Shown: positions 1 through 12,500 of the stretch, piece after piece
Position numbering within the stretch: position 1 is the first letter of the stretch
Layout: the number at the start of each line of letters is the position of its first letter
DNA from: Apostichopus japonicus
Lineage: Eukaryota; Echinodermata; Holothuroidea; Aspidochirotida; Stichopodidae
Direction of reading: 5' to 3'
DNA: 64,000 nucleotides
NCBI RefSeq assembly: GCF_037975245.1
Contig: NC_092568.1
Span: forward strand, 39,756,631 to 39,820,630
Made by a program: the position numbers and the translations under genes
Notes under the pieces: model-generated
What the model saw: only the letters and a program-made list of their open reading frames with translations
What the model was told of the DNA's origin: nothing
The model's database searches: none

Positions 1-905
1 CAACTTTAGAAATCCAAATTTTCATTCAAAAATTGTATTTATCGATTACATGGATCGCAATTTCAATGAAGATAAACAACTGTTTTTAAATGAATTTTTA
101 AATCCACATTAGTCATTGATTTTAAGACCTATTGAGCAGAAATGCCAAAGGAAAACTAGTTGTTTGAATTATAATGACATTGATATTTTAAAGTAACTGT
201 GTCTGTGTTTTACTGTTTTTCTCTTTTGTATAATAATTTGTTCTTTCTTCTTTCCATCTGTCCATTTCTTTGCAGTCGGTAAGTATTTATTATGCTTAAC
301 GTTCGTAGAACAGTGATATTATATTTTAGCAAGAGGGAAATCAATTACTGGTAATTTTTTTTTATATTTGTACACAATTTGAATAAAATATTCGATTTTC
401 CACAGTATTCGTTAAGCACGGTTTAATACAATAACATGTTTATCGATTATTTATGGCAAGGTCAATAAGTTAGAACAATTGTTGTAATAAATTTGTAATT
501 TTAACCTTTAACCACTGATGATATGAGCCAATGAGGTCTTTGCTTATTTCTATTAATTCTCTTTTTTAGGGGATGCTAAGCTTTTTTATGCTTTACGTTT
601 TTAGATACACGTCATTATCTATTCCATCTTAGATGGAACTACAATGAAAATCAATTCTAGTTAATTCTTTTTTAATATACATATTTTGGTTGAAATGTTA
701 TTAATTTCGCAACAACAATTAAAACTCTCAATTTAATACACAACCATGTTAATCGATTATTTGCAATGTCAATGACTATAAAAAGAATTGTTTTGAAATG
801 GAATTTTAACTTTTCAATGAAACCATTGGTGTTAAGAGCTAGCGAAGTGATGAGCCGAAAGCAGGAAGATCAGTTCAGAAAATAAATTTTTCAGTTAAAA
901 TAAAG
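1..905 (+). repeat. Array A, block 1: left-edge divergent units with AG-N3/N6-GT junctions
   Basis: The window opens inside a unit of the direct-repeat array, recognisable by the conserved stretch with TCGATTACATGGATCGCAA and later TCACTG/TGTTTGTG-type tracts. One intact junction is seen: acceptor TTTGCAG ending at 275, three bases TCG at 276-278, donor GTAAGT from 279. A second site near 570-575 has acceptor TTTTTAG and six bases GGGATG, but its donor reads CTAAGC, so it looks dead. It matches the six-base sites at 9228 and 18212, which have intact donors. The array probably continues to the left of the window. No ORF here looks protein-like. That these are microexons is inferred; the repeat itself and the splice-like signals are directly visible. 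Confidence 0.8.
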
Positions 906-2890
906 TCACAATTTAAAAACCACTGTATTTGTATGTTTACTGTTCACTCTATTATGTGATGATTTTCTTTTTTCTTCTTTCTATCTATTCCATTTTTTTT
1001 GTGCAGGGTGTAAGTCATTTTATGATTTATCTTTTTTGGATAAACATCAGTATCGAATACCTCTTCGAAGAAACCAACAATGGGAATGTCAATGACGAGA
1101 AATCGACTGTTTGAAATAAATTTGTAATATTAATATTTAACCGTTGCTAATATGGGCGAGTGAAGTGATGAGCCAAAAGTAGGAAAATCAGTTCAGAATA
1201 TTAATTGTTTCAATTAAAATAAATTCACAATAAAAATTCACTGTACTTGCATGTTTATTGTTTTCTCCAATATATGATGACTCTCTTTTTTCTTCTTTCT
1301 ATCTATTCCATTTTTTTTGTGTGCAGGGTGTAAGTCATTTCATTATTTATCTTTTTTAGATAAACATCAATATCGAATACCTCTTCAAAGAAACCAACAA
1401 TGGGAATATCAATGACGAGAAATCGATTGTTTTGAAATAAATTTGCAATATTAATATTTAACCGTTGCTAATATGGGCGAGTGAAGTGATGAGCCAAAAG
1501 CAGGAAAATCAGTTCAGAAAATTAGTTGTTTCAATCAAAATAAATTCACAATTTAAAATTCACTGTACTTGCATGTTTATTGTTTTCTCCATTATATGAT
1601 AACTTTCTGTTTTCTTCTTTCTATCTATTCCATTTTCTATTGCAGGGTGTAAGTCATTTCATGATTTATCTTTTTTTTTGGATAAACATCAGTATCGGAC
1701 ACCTCTTCGAAGAAACCAACAATGGGAATGTCAATGACGAGAAATCGATTGTTTTGAAATAAATTTGTAATATCAATATTTAACCGTTGGTAATATGGGC
1801 TAGTGAGGTCATGAGCCAAATGGAAGGGAAACCAGTTCAGAAAATTAGTTGTTTCAATTAAAATAAAGTCACAATTTAAAATTCACTGTACTTGCATGTT
1901 TATTGTTTTCTCCAATATATGATGACTTTTTTTTTTCTTCTTTCTATCTATTCCATTTTTTTTGTGTGCAGGGTGTAAGTCATTTCATTATTTATCTTTT
2001 TTAGATAAACATCAATATCGAATACCTCTTCGAAGAAACCAACAATGGGAATATCAATGACGAGAAATCGATTGTTTTGAAATAAATTTGCAATATTAAT
2101 ATTTAACCGTTGCTAATATGGGCGAGTGAAGTGATGAGCCAAAAGTAGGAAAATCAGTTCAGAATATTAATTGTTTCAATTAAAATAAATTCACAATAAA
2201 AATTCACTGTACTTGCATGTTTATTGTTTTCTCCAATATATGATGACTCTCTTTTTTCTTCTTTCTATCTATTCCATTTTTTTTGTGTGCAGGGTGTAAG
2301 TCATTTCATTATTTATCTTTTTTAGATAAACATCAATATCGAATACCTCTTCAAAGAAACCAACAATGGGAATATCAATGACGAGAAATCGATTGTTTTG
2401 AAATAAATTTGCAATATTAATATTTAACCGTTGCTAATATGGGCGAGTGAAGTGATGAGCCAAAAGCAGGAAAATCAGTTCAGAAAATTAGTTGTTTCAA
2501 TCAAAATAAATTCACAATTTAAAATTCACTGTACTTGCATGTTTATTGTTTTCTCCATTATATGATAACTTTCTGTTTTCTTCTTTCTATCTATTCCATT
2601 TTCTATTGCAGGGTGTAAGTCATTTCATGATTTATCTTTTTTAGATAAACATCAGTATCGGACACCTCTTCAAAGAAACCAACAATGGGAATATCAATGA
2701 CGAGAAATCGATTGTTTTGAAATAAATTTGTAATATCAATATTTAACCGTTGGTAATATGGGCTAGTGAGGTCATGAGCCAAATGGAAGGGAAACCAGTT
2801 CAGAAAATTAGTTGTTTCAATTAAAATAAAGTCACAATTTAAAATTCACTGTATTTGTATGTTTATTGTTTTCTCTAAAACATGATGATT
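906..2890 (+). repeat. Array A, block 2: six ~320-bp units arranged as two ~966-bp triplets, all GGT
   Basis: Six short units each carry GCAG, GGT, GTAAGT. The three-base segments lie at 1007-1009, 1327-1329, 1646-1648, 1972-1974, 2293-2295 and 2612-2614. Spacing is 319-326 bp. Sites 1 and 4, 2 and 5, 3 and 6 are 965-966 bp apart and their flanks are nearly identical, so a three-unit block was duplicated recently. Compared with ~415-bp units elsewhere, these lack the segment between AACCAACAATGGGA and TCAATGACGAGAAATCG, so they are internal-deletion derivatives. All six hold GGT, which would add one glycine if spliced in phase 0. Short ORFs at 929-1114 and 1580-1762 read through the acceptor and donor and are repeat artefacts. 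After 2614 the next junction is 503 bp away, where two units appear fused around an A-tract near 2895. Confidence 0.85.
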
Positions 2891-5800
2891 TGTTAAAAAA
2901 AAAATTACATATTTGTGAAAGAATATAATAACTTTTAATGTAACCATTTAAGATGAGCTAGTGTGGTGAGAGAAAAGCTTAAGAAAACAAGTTGTATCAC
3001 TTAACATAAACTCTCATTTCTAAAGTAACTGTGCGTCCTGTTTAAATGTTTTTTCCTCTATTATATGATGATTTCTCTTTTTTTTTGTCTATTCCTTATT
3101 TATTTGTACTTTGCAGGGGGTAAGTTTTTATATTAACGTTTTAGATTATAAAATAGATAAAAAACATATCATCTATTTCAAAGAATACACTGGGCAAATC
3201 AGTTTCTGTTAAATTTTTTTCATACACAATTTGACTGAAATATTATAATTTTCACAACATTGGAAACATTGGAATTTAACACAATTACATGTTTATACAT
3301 TTCACGTATGGTATTGTCAATGAATATAGAACTATCGTTTTGAAATGAATTTAATGAATCAATTTAATGTTTAACTATTGAAGATATGAGTGAGAGAGGG
3401 GATAAGCCAAAACAGGGAAAAAGTTAAGCAAAACTACTTTTTTCATTTAAAATAAACTGACATTTTTAAGTCATGTATATGTTTTTAATTTTCTCTTTTT
3501 TACAAGAACCTCAATTATTGTTTTCATTCTATCATTTGTCTTTGCAGGTGGTAAGCCTTTTTCATGTTAACGGTTTGTAGATACATGTCATCATCTCTTC
3601 CCTCTTCAGAGAAACTACCAGGGAAATTAATGTGTTAATTTGTTAATATTTATTTTCATAAACAATTTGGAAGAAATGTTAAATGTTCACAACTTTAACA
3701 ACTGACACATAATATGCATGTTGAAGGATAATATGCATGGATATCTCAAGGACGATAGAACGATTGATTTGTCACTTTAAAAGTTAACCGGTGCTGATAT
3801 AAGCTAGAGAGATCATGCGTCATACACAAAGAAAACGTTATGGAAATCTCGTTGTCTCAGTTGCAATAGATTTTCATTAAAAAAGTCACTGTGTTTGCGT
3901 TTTTTGTTGTCCTCGAATATGTAATAATATGTTCTTTTTATTTCTATTTATTTGAAACTTTGCAGGCGGTAAGTCTTTATCATGATAAACGTTAAGTTTG
4001 TAGATACGAAATCAATCCACCAGAATGATTGCTTTTGAAATAAATTTGTAACTTTTACATTTTAAATATTGCTGACATGAGCTAGTGGGGTGCTTATACA
4101 AAAAACGAGAGAGTTAAGGAAACTAGCTCCTTAGTTATCATAAACTTCAATTTTAAAAGCTTTAACTGTGTCTCCTATATTATATTAAGATTTGTTCTTT
4201 TCTACTTTCTGTCTATTTTTTTGTTTGCAGGGGGTAAGTCTTTTTCATAGTTGAAGTTATATACACGAAAGAAACCACCAGGCAAAACGGCTCCTGTCAA
4301 TTTCTTTTTATAAACATTTCGAAGGTATTATTATTATTATTTTCAAAACCTTGGTAACAAAAAAAGGTAATAAAATAAAATACATTTAGATCAATTATAA
4401 CAATGACAATATCAATGAAGATATGACAGTTATTTTAAAATGAAGTTTTTACTTCAATATTAAATCCTACAATGATATGAACTAGTGAGGTTATGAGCCA
4501 AAACAATGGAAACGCTTAGGAAACGAGTTGTTTCACTTATAACATACTTACATTATATAGTCACTGTGTTTGTGTTCTTCATGTTTCTTCTATTTTAAAT
4601 GACATTTAGTTTTTTTCTCCTTTCTATTTATTTATTTGCAGGCGGTAAGTAGTTTTCATGATGACGGTTCGTAGATACGTGCCATCATCTATTCCCTCTT
4701 CAAAGAAACTACCAGGGAAATTTTTTCTTGTTAATTATTTGATTTCAAACAAAGATTGAAAGAAAAAATAAATTGTCACAACTTTAACAACTGACACATA
4801 ATATGTATGTTGAAGGATTATATGCATGCATATCTCAAGGACGATAGAACGAGTGATTTTTAACCGGTGCTGATATAAGCTAGAGAGATTATAAGAAAAA
4901 CGGGAAAACGTTGAGGAAATCTCGTTGTCTCAGTTGCAATACATTTTCATTAGAAAGTCACTGTGTTTGCGTTTTTTTGTTGTCCTCGAATATGTAATAA
5001 TATGTTCTTTTCTTATTTCTATTTATTTGTTACTTTGCAGGCGGTAAGTCATTTTGATGATTAACGTTCAGTTTGTAGATACGAAATCAATCCACCAGAT
5101 GATTGATTTGAAAGAAATTGTAACTTTTACTTTTAACCATTGATGACATGAGATAGTGGGGTGACGAGACAAAAAACAGGGAAAGCTAATGAGACTAGTT
5201 CCTAAGATGTAATAGACAACACTTTTAAGTGACTGTGTTTATGCTTTTACTCTGTCTCCTATATTATATTAAGGTTTGTTCTTTTCTACTTCCCATCTAT
5301 TTGTTTTTTGCAGGCAGTAAGTCTTTTTCATAGTTGACATTTTTTTATACGAAAGAATCCACCAGGCAAATCAGTTGTTGTAAATTCTTTCTTTTATAAA
5401 TATTTCTATGTAATATTACTATATTCAAAACATTGGTTACAAAAACTTAATACAATAAAATACATTTTGATCGAATATAAAAATGACAATGTCAATGAAC
5501 ATAGGAATATTGTTTGAAATGAATTTGTTACTTGAACATTTGATCCATTAATGACATGAACTAGTGAGGCTATCAGCCAAAACAGAGGGAAGCTTAGGAA
5601 ACTAGTTGTTTCACTTATAATATACTTACATTATAAAGTCACTGTATTTGTGTTTTTAATGTTCCTTCTCTATTATATTACACTTAGTGTTGTTTATACT
5701 TTCTATCTATTTGATTTTTTTGCAGGCGGTAAGTCTTTTCCATAGCTGACGGTTATATATACGAAAGAATCCTCCAGACAAATCAGTTGTTTTTAATTCT

Positions 5801-8800
5801 TTCTTTTATAAATATTTCTATGTAATATTACTATTTTCACAACATTGGTTACACAAACAATATACAATAAAATACATTTAGATCGAATATAACAATGACA
5901 ATGTCAATGAAGATAGGACGATTGTTTGAAATGAATTTGTTACTTGAACATTTAATGCATTAATGACATGAACTAGTGAGGCTATGAGCCAAAACAGAAG
6001 GGAAGCTTAGGAAACTAGTTGTTTCACTTATAATATACTTACATTATAAAGTCACTGTTTTTGTGTTTTTAATGTTCATTCTATATTATATTACACTTAG
6101 TGTTGTTTATACTTTCTATCTATTTGATTTTTTTTTGCAGGCGGTAAGTCTTTTCCATAGTTGACGATTATATATACGAAAGAATCCTCCAGACAAATCA
6201 GTTGTAAATTCTTTCTTTTATAAATATTTCTATGTAATATTACTATTTTCACATAATGGGTTACACAAACAATATACAATAAAATACATTTAGATCGAAT
6301 ATAACAATGACAATGTCAATGAAGATAGGACGATTGTTTGAAATGAATTTGTTACTTGAACATTTGATGCATTAATGACATGAACTAGTGAGGCTATGAG
6401 CCAAAACAGAGGGGAAGCTTATGAAACTAGCTGTCTCACTTCTAACATACTTACATGTTAAAGTCACTGTATTTGTGTTTTTAATGTTTCTTCTATTTTA
6501 AATGACATTTAGTTCTTTTCTCCTTTCTATATATGTCTTTGCAGCTGGTTAGTATTGTTAATGATTGTCGATTACACTTAGTTTTTTTTTTATTTCTATT
6601 TCTTTTCAGCTGGTAAATATTTTTCATGCTTACCGTTTGTAGACACATTTCATCATCTATTCCCTTTTCAAAGAAATCACTAAGGAAATTAATTATTTAT
6701 TTTACATACACAAGTTGGAAGGCACATTTACTAATTAAGATATTTAACAACGCATAATGTGCATGTGTATCGATTACATGTATGGTTATGGCAATGACGA
6801 TAGAACGATTGATTTGTAACTTTAAAATTCAACCGGTGCTAATATAAGCTAGAGAGATGATGAGTCAAAAAACAAGGAAAACGTTAAGAAAATCTGGTTT
6901 TTCAGTTGTAATAAATTTCCATTAGAAAGTCACTGTGTTTGCGTTTTGTTTCCTCGATTAAGTAATAATTTTTTTTCTTTCTTATTCCTAATTATTTGTA
7001 ATTTTGCAGGCGGTGAGTCATTTTCATGATTAACGTGAAATTTGTAGATACGAAATAAATCCACCTGAATATTTTTTTTAAATAAATTTTTAACTTTTAC
7101 ATTTAACCTTTGCTGACATGAGCAAGTGAGGTGATGAGACAAAAACGGAAAGTTAAGGAAACTAGCTCCATAGTTATAATAAACTTCAAAATTAAAAGTC
7201 ACTGTGTTTATGCCTTTACTCTGTCTACTATATTACTTTAACATTTTCTTTTCTACTTTCTATCTATTTGTTTGTTTGCAGGGGGTAAGTCTTTTTCATA
7301 GTTGACGTTTTTATATACGAAGAAACCACCACCCAAATCAGACCCTGTCAATTTTCCTTTTCATGAACTTTTCTATGTATTATTAGTATTTTCACAACCT
7401 TGGTAGCACAAAATTTTAACATATAAAATACATTTAGATCGATTATAAGAATAACATATCAATGAAGATAACGGTTGTTTTAAAATGAATTGTATACTTT
7501 AAACATTTGATCCTATAAAGATATGAACTAGTGAGGTAATGAGCCAAAACAGTGGAAACGCTTAGGAAACGAGTTGTTTCACTTAAAACATACTTACATT
7601 ATAAAGTCACCGTATTTGTGTTTTTAATGTTTCTTCTATTTTAAATGACATTTAGTTCTTTTCTCCTGTCTATATATGTCTTTGCAGCTGGTAAGCATTG
7701 TTCATGATTGTCGATTACACTTAGTTCTTCTTTTATTTCTTTTCAGCTGGTAAATATTTTTCATGCTTACCGTTTGTAGACACATTTCATCTTCTATACC
7801 CTTTTCAAAGAAACCACAAAAGAAATTAATTCGTGATAATTATTTATTTTACATACAGAAGTTGGAAGGCACATTACTAATTAAGATATTTAACAACGCA
7901 TAATGTGCATGTGTATCGATTACATGAATGGTTATGGCAATGACGACAGAACGACTGATTTGTAACTTTAAAATTCAACCGGTGCTAATATAAGCTAGAG
8001 AGATGATGAGTAAAGAAACATGGAAAACATTAAGAAAATCTGGTTGTTTCAGTTGTAATAAATTTCCATTAGAAAGTCACTGTGTTTGCGTTTTGTTTCC
8101 TCGATTAAGTAATAATTTCTTTCTTTCTTATTCCTAATTATTTGTAATTTTGCAGGCGGTAAGTCATTTTCATGATTAACGTTAAGTTTGTAGATACGAA
8201 ATAAATCCACCTGAATATTTTTTTTTTAAATAAATTTTTAACTTTAACATTTAACCTTTGCTGACATGAGCAAGTGAGGTGATGAGACAAAACGTAAAGT
8301 TAAGGAAACTAGCTCCATAGTTATAATAAACTTCAATATTAAAAGTCACTGTGTTTATGCCTTTACTCTGTCTCCTATATTACTTTAACATTTTCTTTGC
8401 TACTTTCTATCTATTTGTTTGTTTGCAGGGGGTAAGTCTTTTTCATAGTTAACGTTTTTATATACGAAAGAAACCACCACCCAAATCAGACCCTGTCAAT
8501 TTTCCTTTTTATGAACTTTTCTATGTATTATTAGTATTTTCACAACCTTGGTAACACAATATTTTAACAAATTAAATACATTTAGATCGATTATAAGAAT
8601 AACATATCAATGAAGATAACGGTTGTTTTAAAATGAATTGTATACTTTACACATTTGAACCTATAATGATGTGAACTAGTGAGGTAATGAGCCAAAACAG
8701 TGGAAACGCTTCTGAAACGAGTTGTTTCACTTATAACATACTTACATTATAAACTCACTGTGTTTGTGTTCTTCGTGTTTCTTTCTCCTTTCGATATATG

Positions 8801-9335
8801 TCTTTGCAGCTGGTAAGTATTGTTCGTGATTGTCGTTTGTAGATACATGTCATCATATATTCCTTGTTCAAAGTACACACTAGGCAAGTCAAAACCTGTA
8901 CATTCATTATTTTCATGCACAATTTGCTGAAAATGTGTAAATTTTTAACAACATTAGTAACGCACAATTAATACGTTTATCGATTATATGAATTGCGATG
9001 TCAATAAAGAAAGAACGATTGTTTTGAAATGAATTTATAAATTTAACATTCAAATATTGATGATATGAGCCAGTGAGCCAACACCAGAAAAGAAGTTTGA
9101 GAACCTATTTACTTCAAGTTTAAATAAACTTCCGTTTTAAATTCACTGTTTGGTTTTTGTTTGTTTTTGCTTTTTATCATTTATATGATTTTTTTCTTTG
9201 CTTATTTCTATCAATTCTGTTTCTTAGGGATTGGTAAGTTTTTTTTTATGATTTACGTTTTTAGATACACGTCATTATCTATTCCATCTTCGAAGGAGCC
9301 ACCATGGAAATCAGTTCCTGTTATTTCTTCTTTAA
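2891..9335 (+). repeat. Array A, block 3: 19 junctions, with a ~1.14-kb four-site higher-order repeat
   Basis: Junctions (three-base segment start and content): 3117 GGG, 3548 GTG, 3966 GCG, 4231 GGG, 4642 GCG, 5041 GCG, 5314 GCA, 5726 GCG, 6141 GCG, 6545 CTG, 6610 CTG, 7010 GCG, 7282 GGG, 7688 CTG, 7747 CTG, 8156 GCG, 8429 GGG, 8810 CTG, and a six-base GGATTG at 9228-9233. Every acceptor ends in AG after a T-rich tract. Donors are mostly GTAAGT/GTAAGC, with GTTAGT at 6548, GTAAAT at 6613 and 7750, and GTGAGT at 7013. The series CTG-CTG-GCG-GGG repeats at offsets of 1137-1147 bp, so 6.5-7.6 kb and 7.7-8.8 kb are a duplicated higher-order unit. The paired CTG sites are only 65 and 59 bp apart, which would leave introns of about 62 and 56 nt. 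No stop-free protein longer than noise is present. Confidence 0.85.
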
Positions 9336-9804
9336 AGGAATTGTCTGGTGGAAGATTTTGATACATTGTCTTTGTAGTTATTATTTTTCTCTTTCTAACC
9401 ATGTAAAAATTGTCCCCATTCGACGTTTTCTTCTTGTCGAAATCTGGTTTTCAAATTCACCAGTTTCTCACCAAAAGTACCGTTTGTTCGAACGCTTCAA
9501 TATGGTGATTGACGTAGTGGTTGCAGATAGGCAAAACAGGCGACTTGAAGTTAGCACTCCCAATTCCGCAGCAAATAAACTCACGTGTAAGCACATTGGA
9601 TTGCCTCATATATATAACGTACATACTCGCGAACGTATATACTACGATGCTCAGTTGGTGTACTTGTATAGCGTTACACATAGTACACTCACACTCAAAC
9701 CACAGTTCATTAACTGTTCTTCGAAATCGCTGAAATAAAATTCACGGATCAAATTAACAGTAAAAGGAAACTTGTAAAGTATTCGTTAAACCGAAAGATG
9801 AAAC

Positions 9805-10269
9805 TTGGCGGAATCGATGCCATCGCAGAACTGTCCGATTGTAAACGTTATAGTAGCCTATACACGCGAACATTCTTCGCGCTGGAGCTGGATACCGCGA
9901 TGTGTAAACAACGAAGAGCCTGCTGTTAAAACTGATCTTGTGTTTCACAAAGACCACGAAACCACCGATCTACTACATATATGGCGGCTTAAGGAGTTTT
10001 TTAAATCATATCTAATTTATAAGAAATTTCACCGGAAATTATTGAAGAAATTGATCGAATCGTTGTCAGAGCAGAATGTAGCAATGAGAAGCTTAGGCTT
10101 CGCAGAACTGTCCGATTGTCAACGTTTGAGTATAGCCTACATGCGAACATTTTTCGCGTTGGAGCTGGATAGCGCGATGTATAGCCTGAACAACTCAGAG
10201 TCTGCTGTTAAAATTTACCTTGTGTTACACAAAGACCACGGAACCCCGATCAAGTACATGGCGGCTTAA
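9805..10269 (+). CDS. Unrecognised 154-codon ORF inside the TTAA element
   Basis: This ORF lies within the TIR element and spans its two internal repeat blocks. In the second block the frame reads AELSDCQRLSIAYMRTFF and LELDSAMYS. The first block has the same reading in another frame (AELSDCKRYSSLYTRTFF, LELDTAM) and then meets a stop, so a frameshift separates the copies. A further frame across 10025-10110 reads EISPEIIEEIDRIV, also protein-like. The substitutions between the copies keep this reading similar, suggesting descent from a coding sequence, but the present ORF is probably a degenerate mosaic. I do not recognise the family and assign no function. It could be a remnant of a transposase or a captured host exon. 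Confidence 0.25.
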   Translation: MAESMPSQNCPIVNVIVAYTREHSSRWSWIPRCVNNEEPAVKTDLVFHKDHETTDLLHIWRLKEFFKSYLIYKKFHRKLLKKLIESLSEQNVAMRSLGFAELSDCQRLSIAYMRTFFALELDSAMYSLNNSESAVKIYLVLHKDHGTPIKYMAA

Positions 10270-10320
10270 GGAGATTTTGAAAACATATCTAAATTTAAAG
10301 AAATTTCACCGGAAATTAAG
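9826..10320 (+). repeat. Two ~220-bp tandem blocks inside the TTAA element
   Basis: The sequence from about 9826 (CGCAGAACTGTCCGATTG) recurs from about 10099 with roughly 80 percent identity by eye. The similarity includes the stretch ending ATGGCGGCTTAAGGAG and the following AAGAAATTTCACCGGAAATT. The second copy differs by substitutions and small indels. The repeat is confined to the TIR element and is unrelated to the splice-junction array around it. Confidence 0.75.
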
Positions 10321-10591
10321 GAAGAAATTTATCTGTATACAAACGCTGTTTTTGTTGTGATTACCGTATAGGTACTGTGCGGAGGGTGGGTTATGACGCA
10401 ATCTGCTATGGCAGAGCTGACGTCACGTATTGTACTGTTCAAATCATATTTGAAATGTCTATCCATAACGATTAAAAAATCGTTTCTCTGTCAAACGCAA
10501 CATTAGCGTTCTCATACTTTGACAACATGTTTGGAAAATGATTTACTATTTTTTAAGCTAACTTCTTTGGGCCACCAGACAATCCTTTTAA

Positions 10592-12500
10592 CATACATAA
10601 TTTGATTGAACTGTCATTTATTTCACAACATTTGAAACTCTCAATTTGATACACTCACATGTTTATCGAATATTTGCAATGTCAATGACTATAAAACAAT
10701 TGTTTTGAAATGAAATATTAACTTTTCAATTAAACCATTGATGTTATGAGCTAGCGAGGCGATGAGCCAAAAGCAAGAAAATCTGTTCAGTAAATAAATT
10801 GTTTCAATTAAAATAAATTTACAATTTGGAAACCACTGTATTCGTATGTTTACTGTTCTCTCTATTATGTGATGGCTTTCTCTTTTCTTCTTTCTATCTA
10901 TTCCATTTTTTTTATTTTTTATTGCAGGGTGTAAGTCATTTCATGATTTTTCTTTGTTAGATAAACATCAGTATCGAATACCTCTTAAAAGAAACCAACA
11001 ATGGGAATGTCAATGTCGAGAAATCGATTGTTTTGAAATACATTTGTGATATTATTATTTAACCGTTGGTAATATGGGCTGTGAGGTGATGAGCCAAAAA
11101 CAGGAAAATCAGTTCAGAAAATTAGTTGTTTCAATTCAAATGAATTCACAATTTTAAATTCACTTTACTTGCATGTTTATGTTTTCTCTGTTACATGATG
11201 ACTTTCTCTTTTCTTCTTTCTATCTATTCCATTTTTTATTGCAGGGTGTAAGTCATTTCATTATTTATCTTTGTTAGATAAACATCAGTATCGAATACCT
11301 CTTCAAAGAAACCAACAATGGGAATGTCAATGACGAGAAATCGATGGTCTTGAAATACATTTGTAATATTAATCTTTAACCGTTGGTAATATGGGCTAGT
11401 GAGGTGATGAGCCAAAAGCAGGAATATCAGTTCAGAAAATTAGTTTTTTTTTCAATAAAATAAAGTCACAATTTAAAATTCACTTTACTTGTATGTTTAT
11501 TGTTTTCTCTATAATATGATGATTTGTTCTTTCTTCTTTCAATCTACTTGTTTCTTTAAAGATTGTAAGTATCTATCATGATTAATGTTTGTAGAAACCT
11601 CTGGTTTTCTAAACTATTTTCAAAAAACCCATCAGGCAAATCATTTCCAGAATTTTGTTTATATTGTTTTACAAAATTGTCATCGAATATTCTAATTTTC
11701 ACAACATTGATAACGGACTATTGAATATCAAGAATATATGTATCCATTATATGAATTGCAATATCAATGAAGATGTAACAATTTTGTGAAAGTAAATAAT
11801 CACTTTTAAATTTAACCATTAAAAATATGAGCTAGTGTGGTCAGAAAAAAAAAACTTCAGAAAACAAGTTGTATCACTTAACATAAACTCTCATTTCTAA
11901 AGTAACTGTGAGTCCTGTTTAAATGTTTTTCCTCTATTATAATATGATTTCTCTTATTTTTTTCTATTCCTTATTTATTGATATCTTTGCAGGCGGTAAG
12001 TTTTTATATTAACGTTTTAGATGATAAAAAAATATATAAATCTACTTCAAAGAATACACTCGGCAAATCAATTCCTGTTCAATGTTTTTTCATACACAAT
12101 TTGACTGAAGTATTATAATTTTCACAACATTAGAAACATTGGAATTTAATACAATAACATGTTTATACAATTCACGTAATGTATTGTCAATGGATATAGA
12201 ACTATCATTCTGAAATGAATTTGTCAATTTAATGTTTAACTATTGAAGATATGAGTGAGAGAGGGGATAAACATGGGAAAAGTTAAGCAAAACTATTTTT
12301 TTCATTTAAAATAAACTTACAGTTTAAAGTGATGTATAAGATTTTTTCTTTTACAAGACCCTGATGTATTTTTTTCATTCTATCATTTGTCTTTGCAGGT
12401 GGTAAGCCTTTTTACTGTTAACGGTTTGTAGATACATGTCATCATCTATTCCCTCTTCAAAGAAACTACCAGGGAAATTAATTCGTGTTAAATATTTATT
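10592..12500 (+). repeat. Array A, block 4: five junctions after the transposon
   Basis: Array units resume. Junctions are at 10928 GGT, 11245 GGT, 11562 ATT, 11993 GCG and 12399 GTG. The 11562 site has TTTAAAG in place of TTTGCAG but retains AG and GTAAGT. The 12399 unit has donor GTAAGC, as in the equivalent GTG unit at 3548, and the run GGT...GCG...GTG parallels 2612-3548, so these two regions probably descend from one longer segment duplicated across the transposon site. Confidence 0.83.

Larger units (their letters stand above)
9336..10587. mobile_element. 1.25-kb TIR transposon with TTAA target duplication, inserted in an array unit
   Basis: The array unit is interrupted here. The left end reads AAGGAATTGTCTGGTGG and the right end is the inverted complement of AAGGATTGTCTGGTGG, so the termini match except for one inserted base. 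TTAA sits directly outside both ends (9332-9335 and 10588-10591), and array sequence resumes after it with the expected continuation (CATACATAATTTG). A TTAA target duplication is the hallmark of piggyBac-type elements, but these termini do not start with the usual CCC/GGG of that family, so family assignment is tentative. The body is GC-richer than the array and holds two related ~220-bp blocks (separate entry). No full transposase is recognisable, so it is probably non-autonomous. Confidence 0.72.

Noticed and set aside
929-1819. ORFs of about 60 codons in block 2 reading MIYLF...EETNNGNVNDEKS and similar
   Set aside because: They run across the acceptor and donor of the repeat and recur only because the unit recurs; frames shift freely between units.
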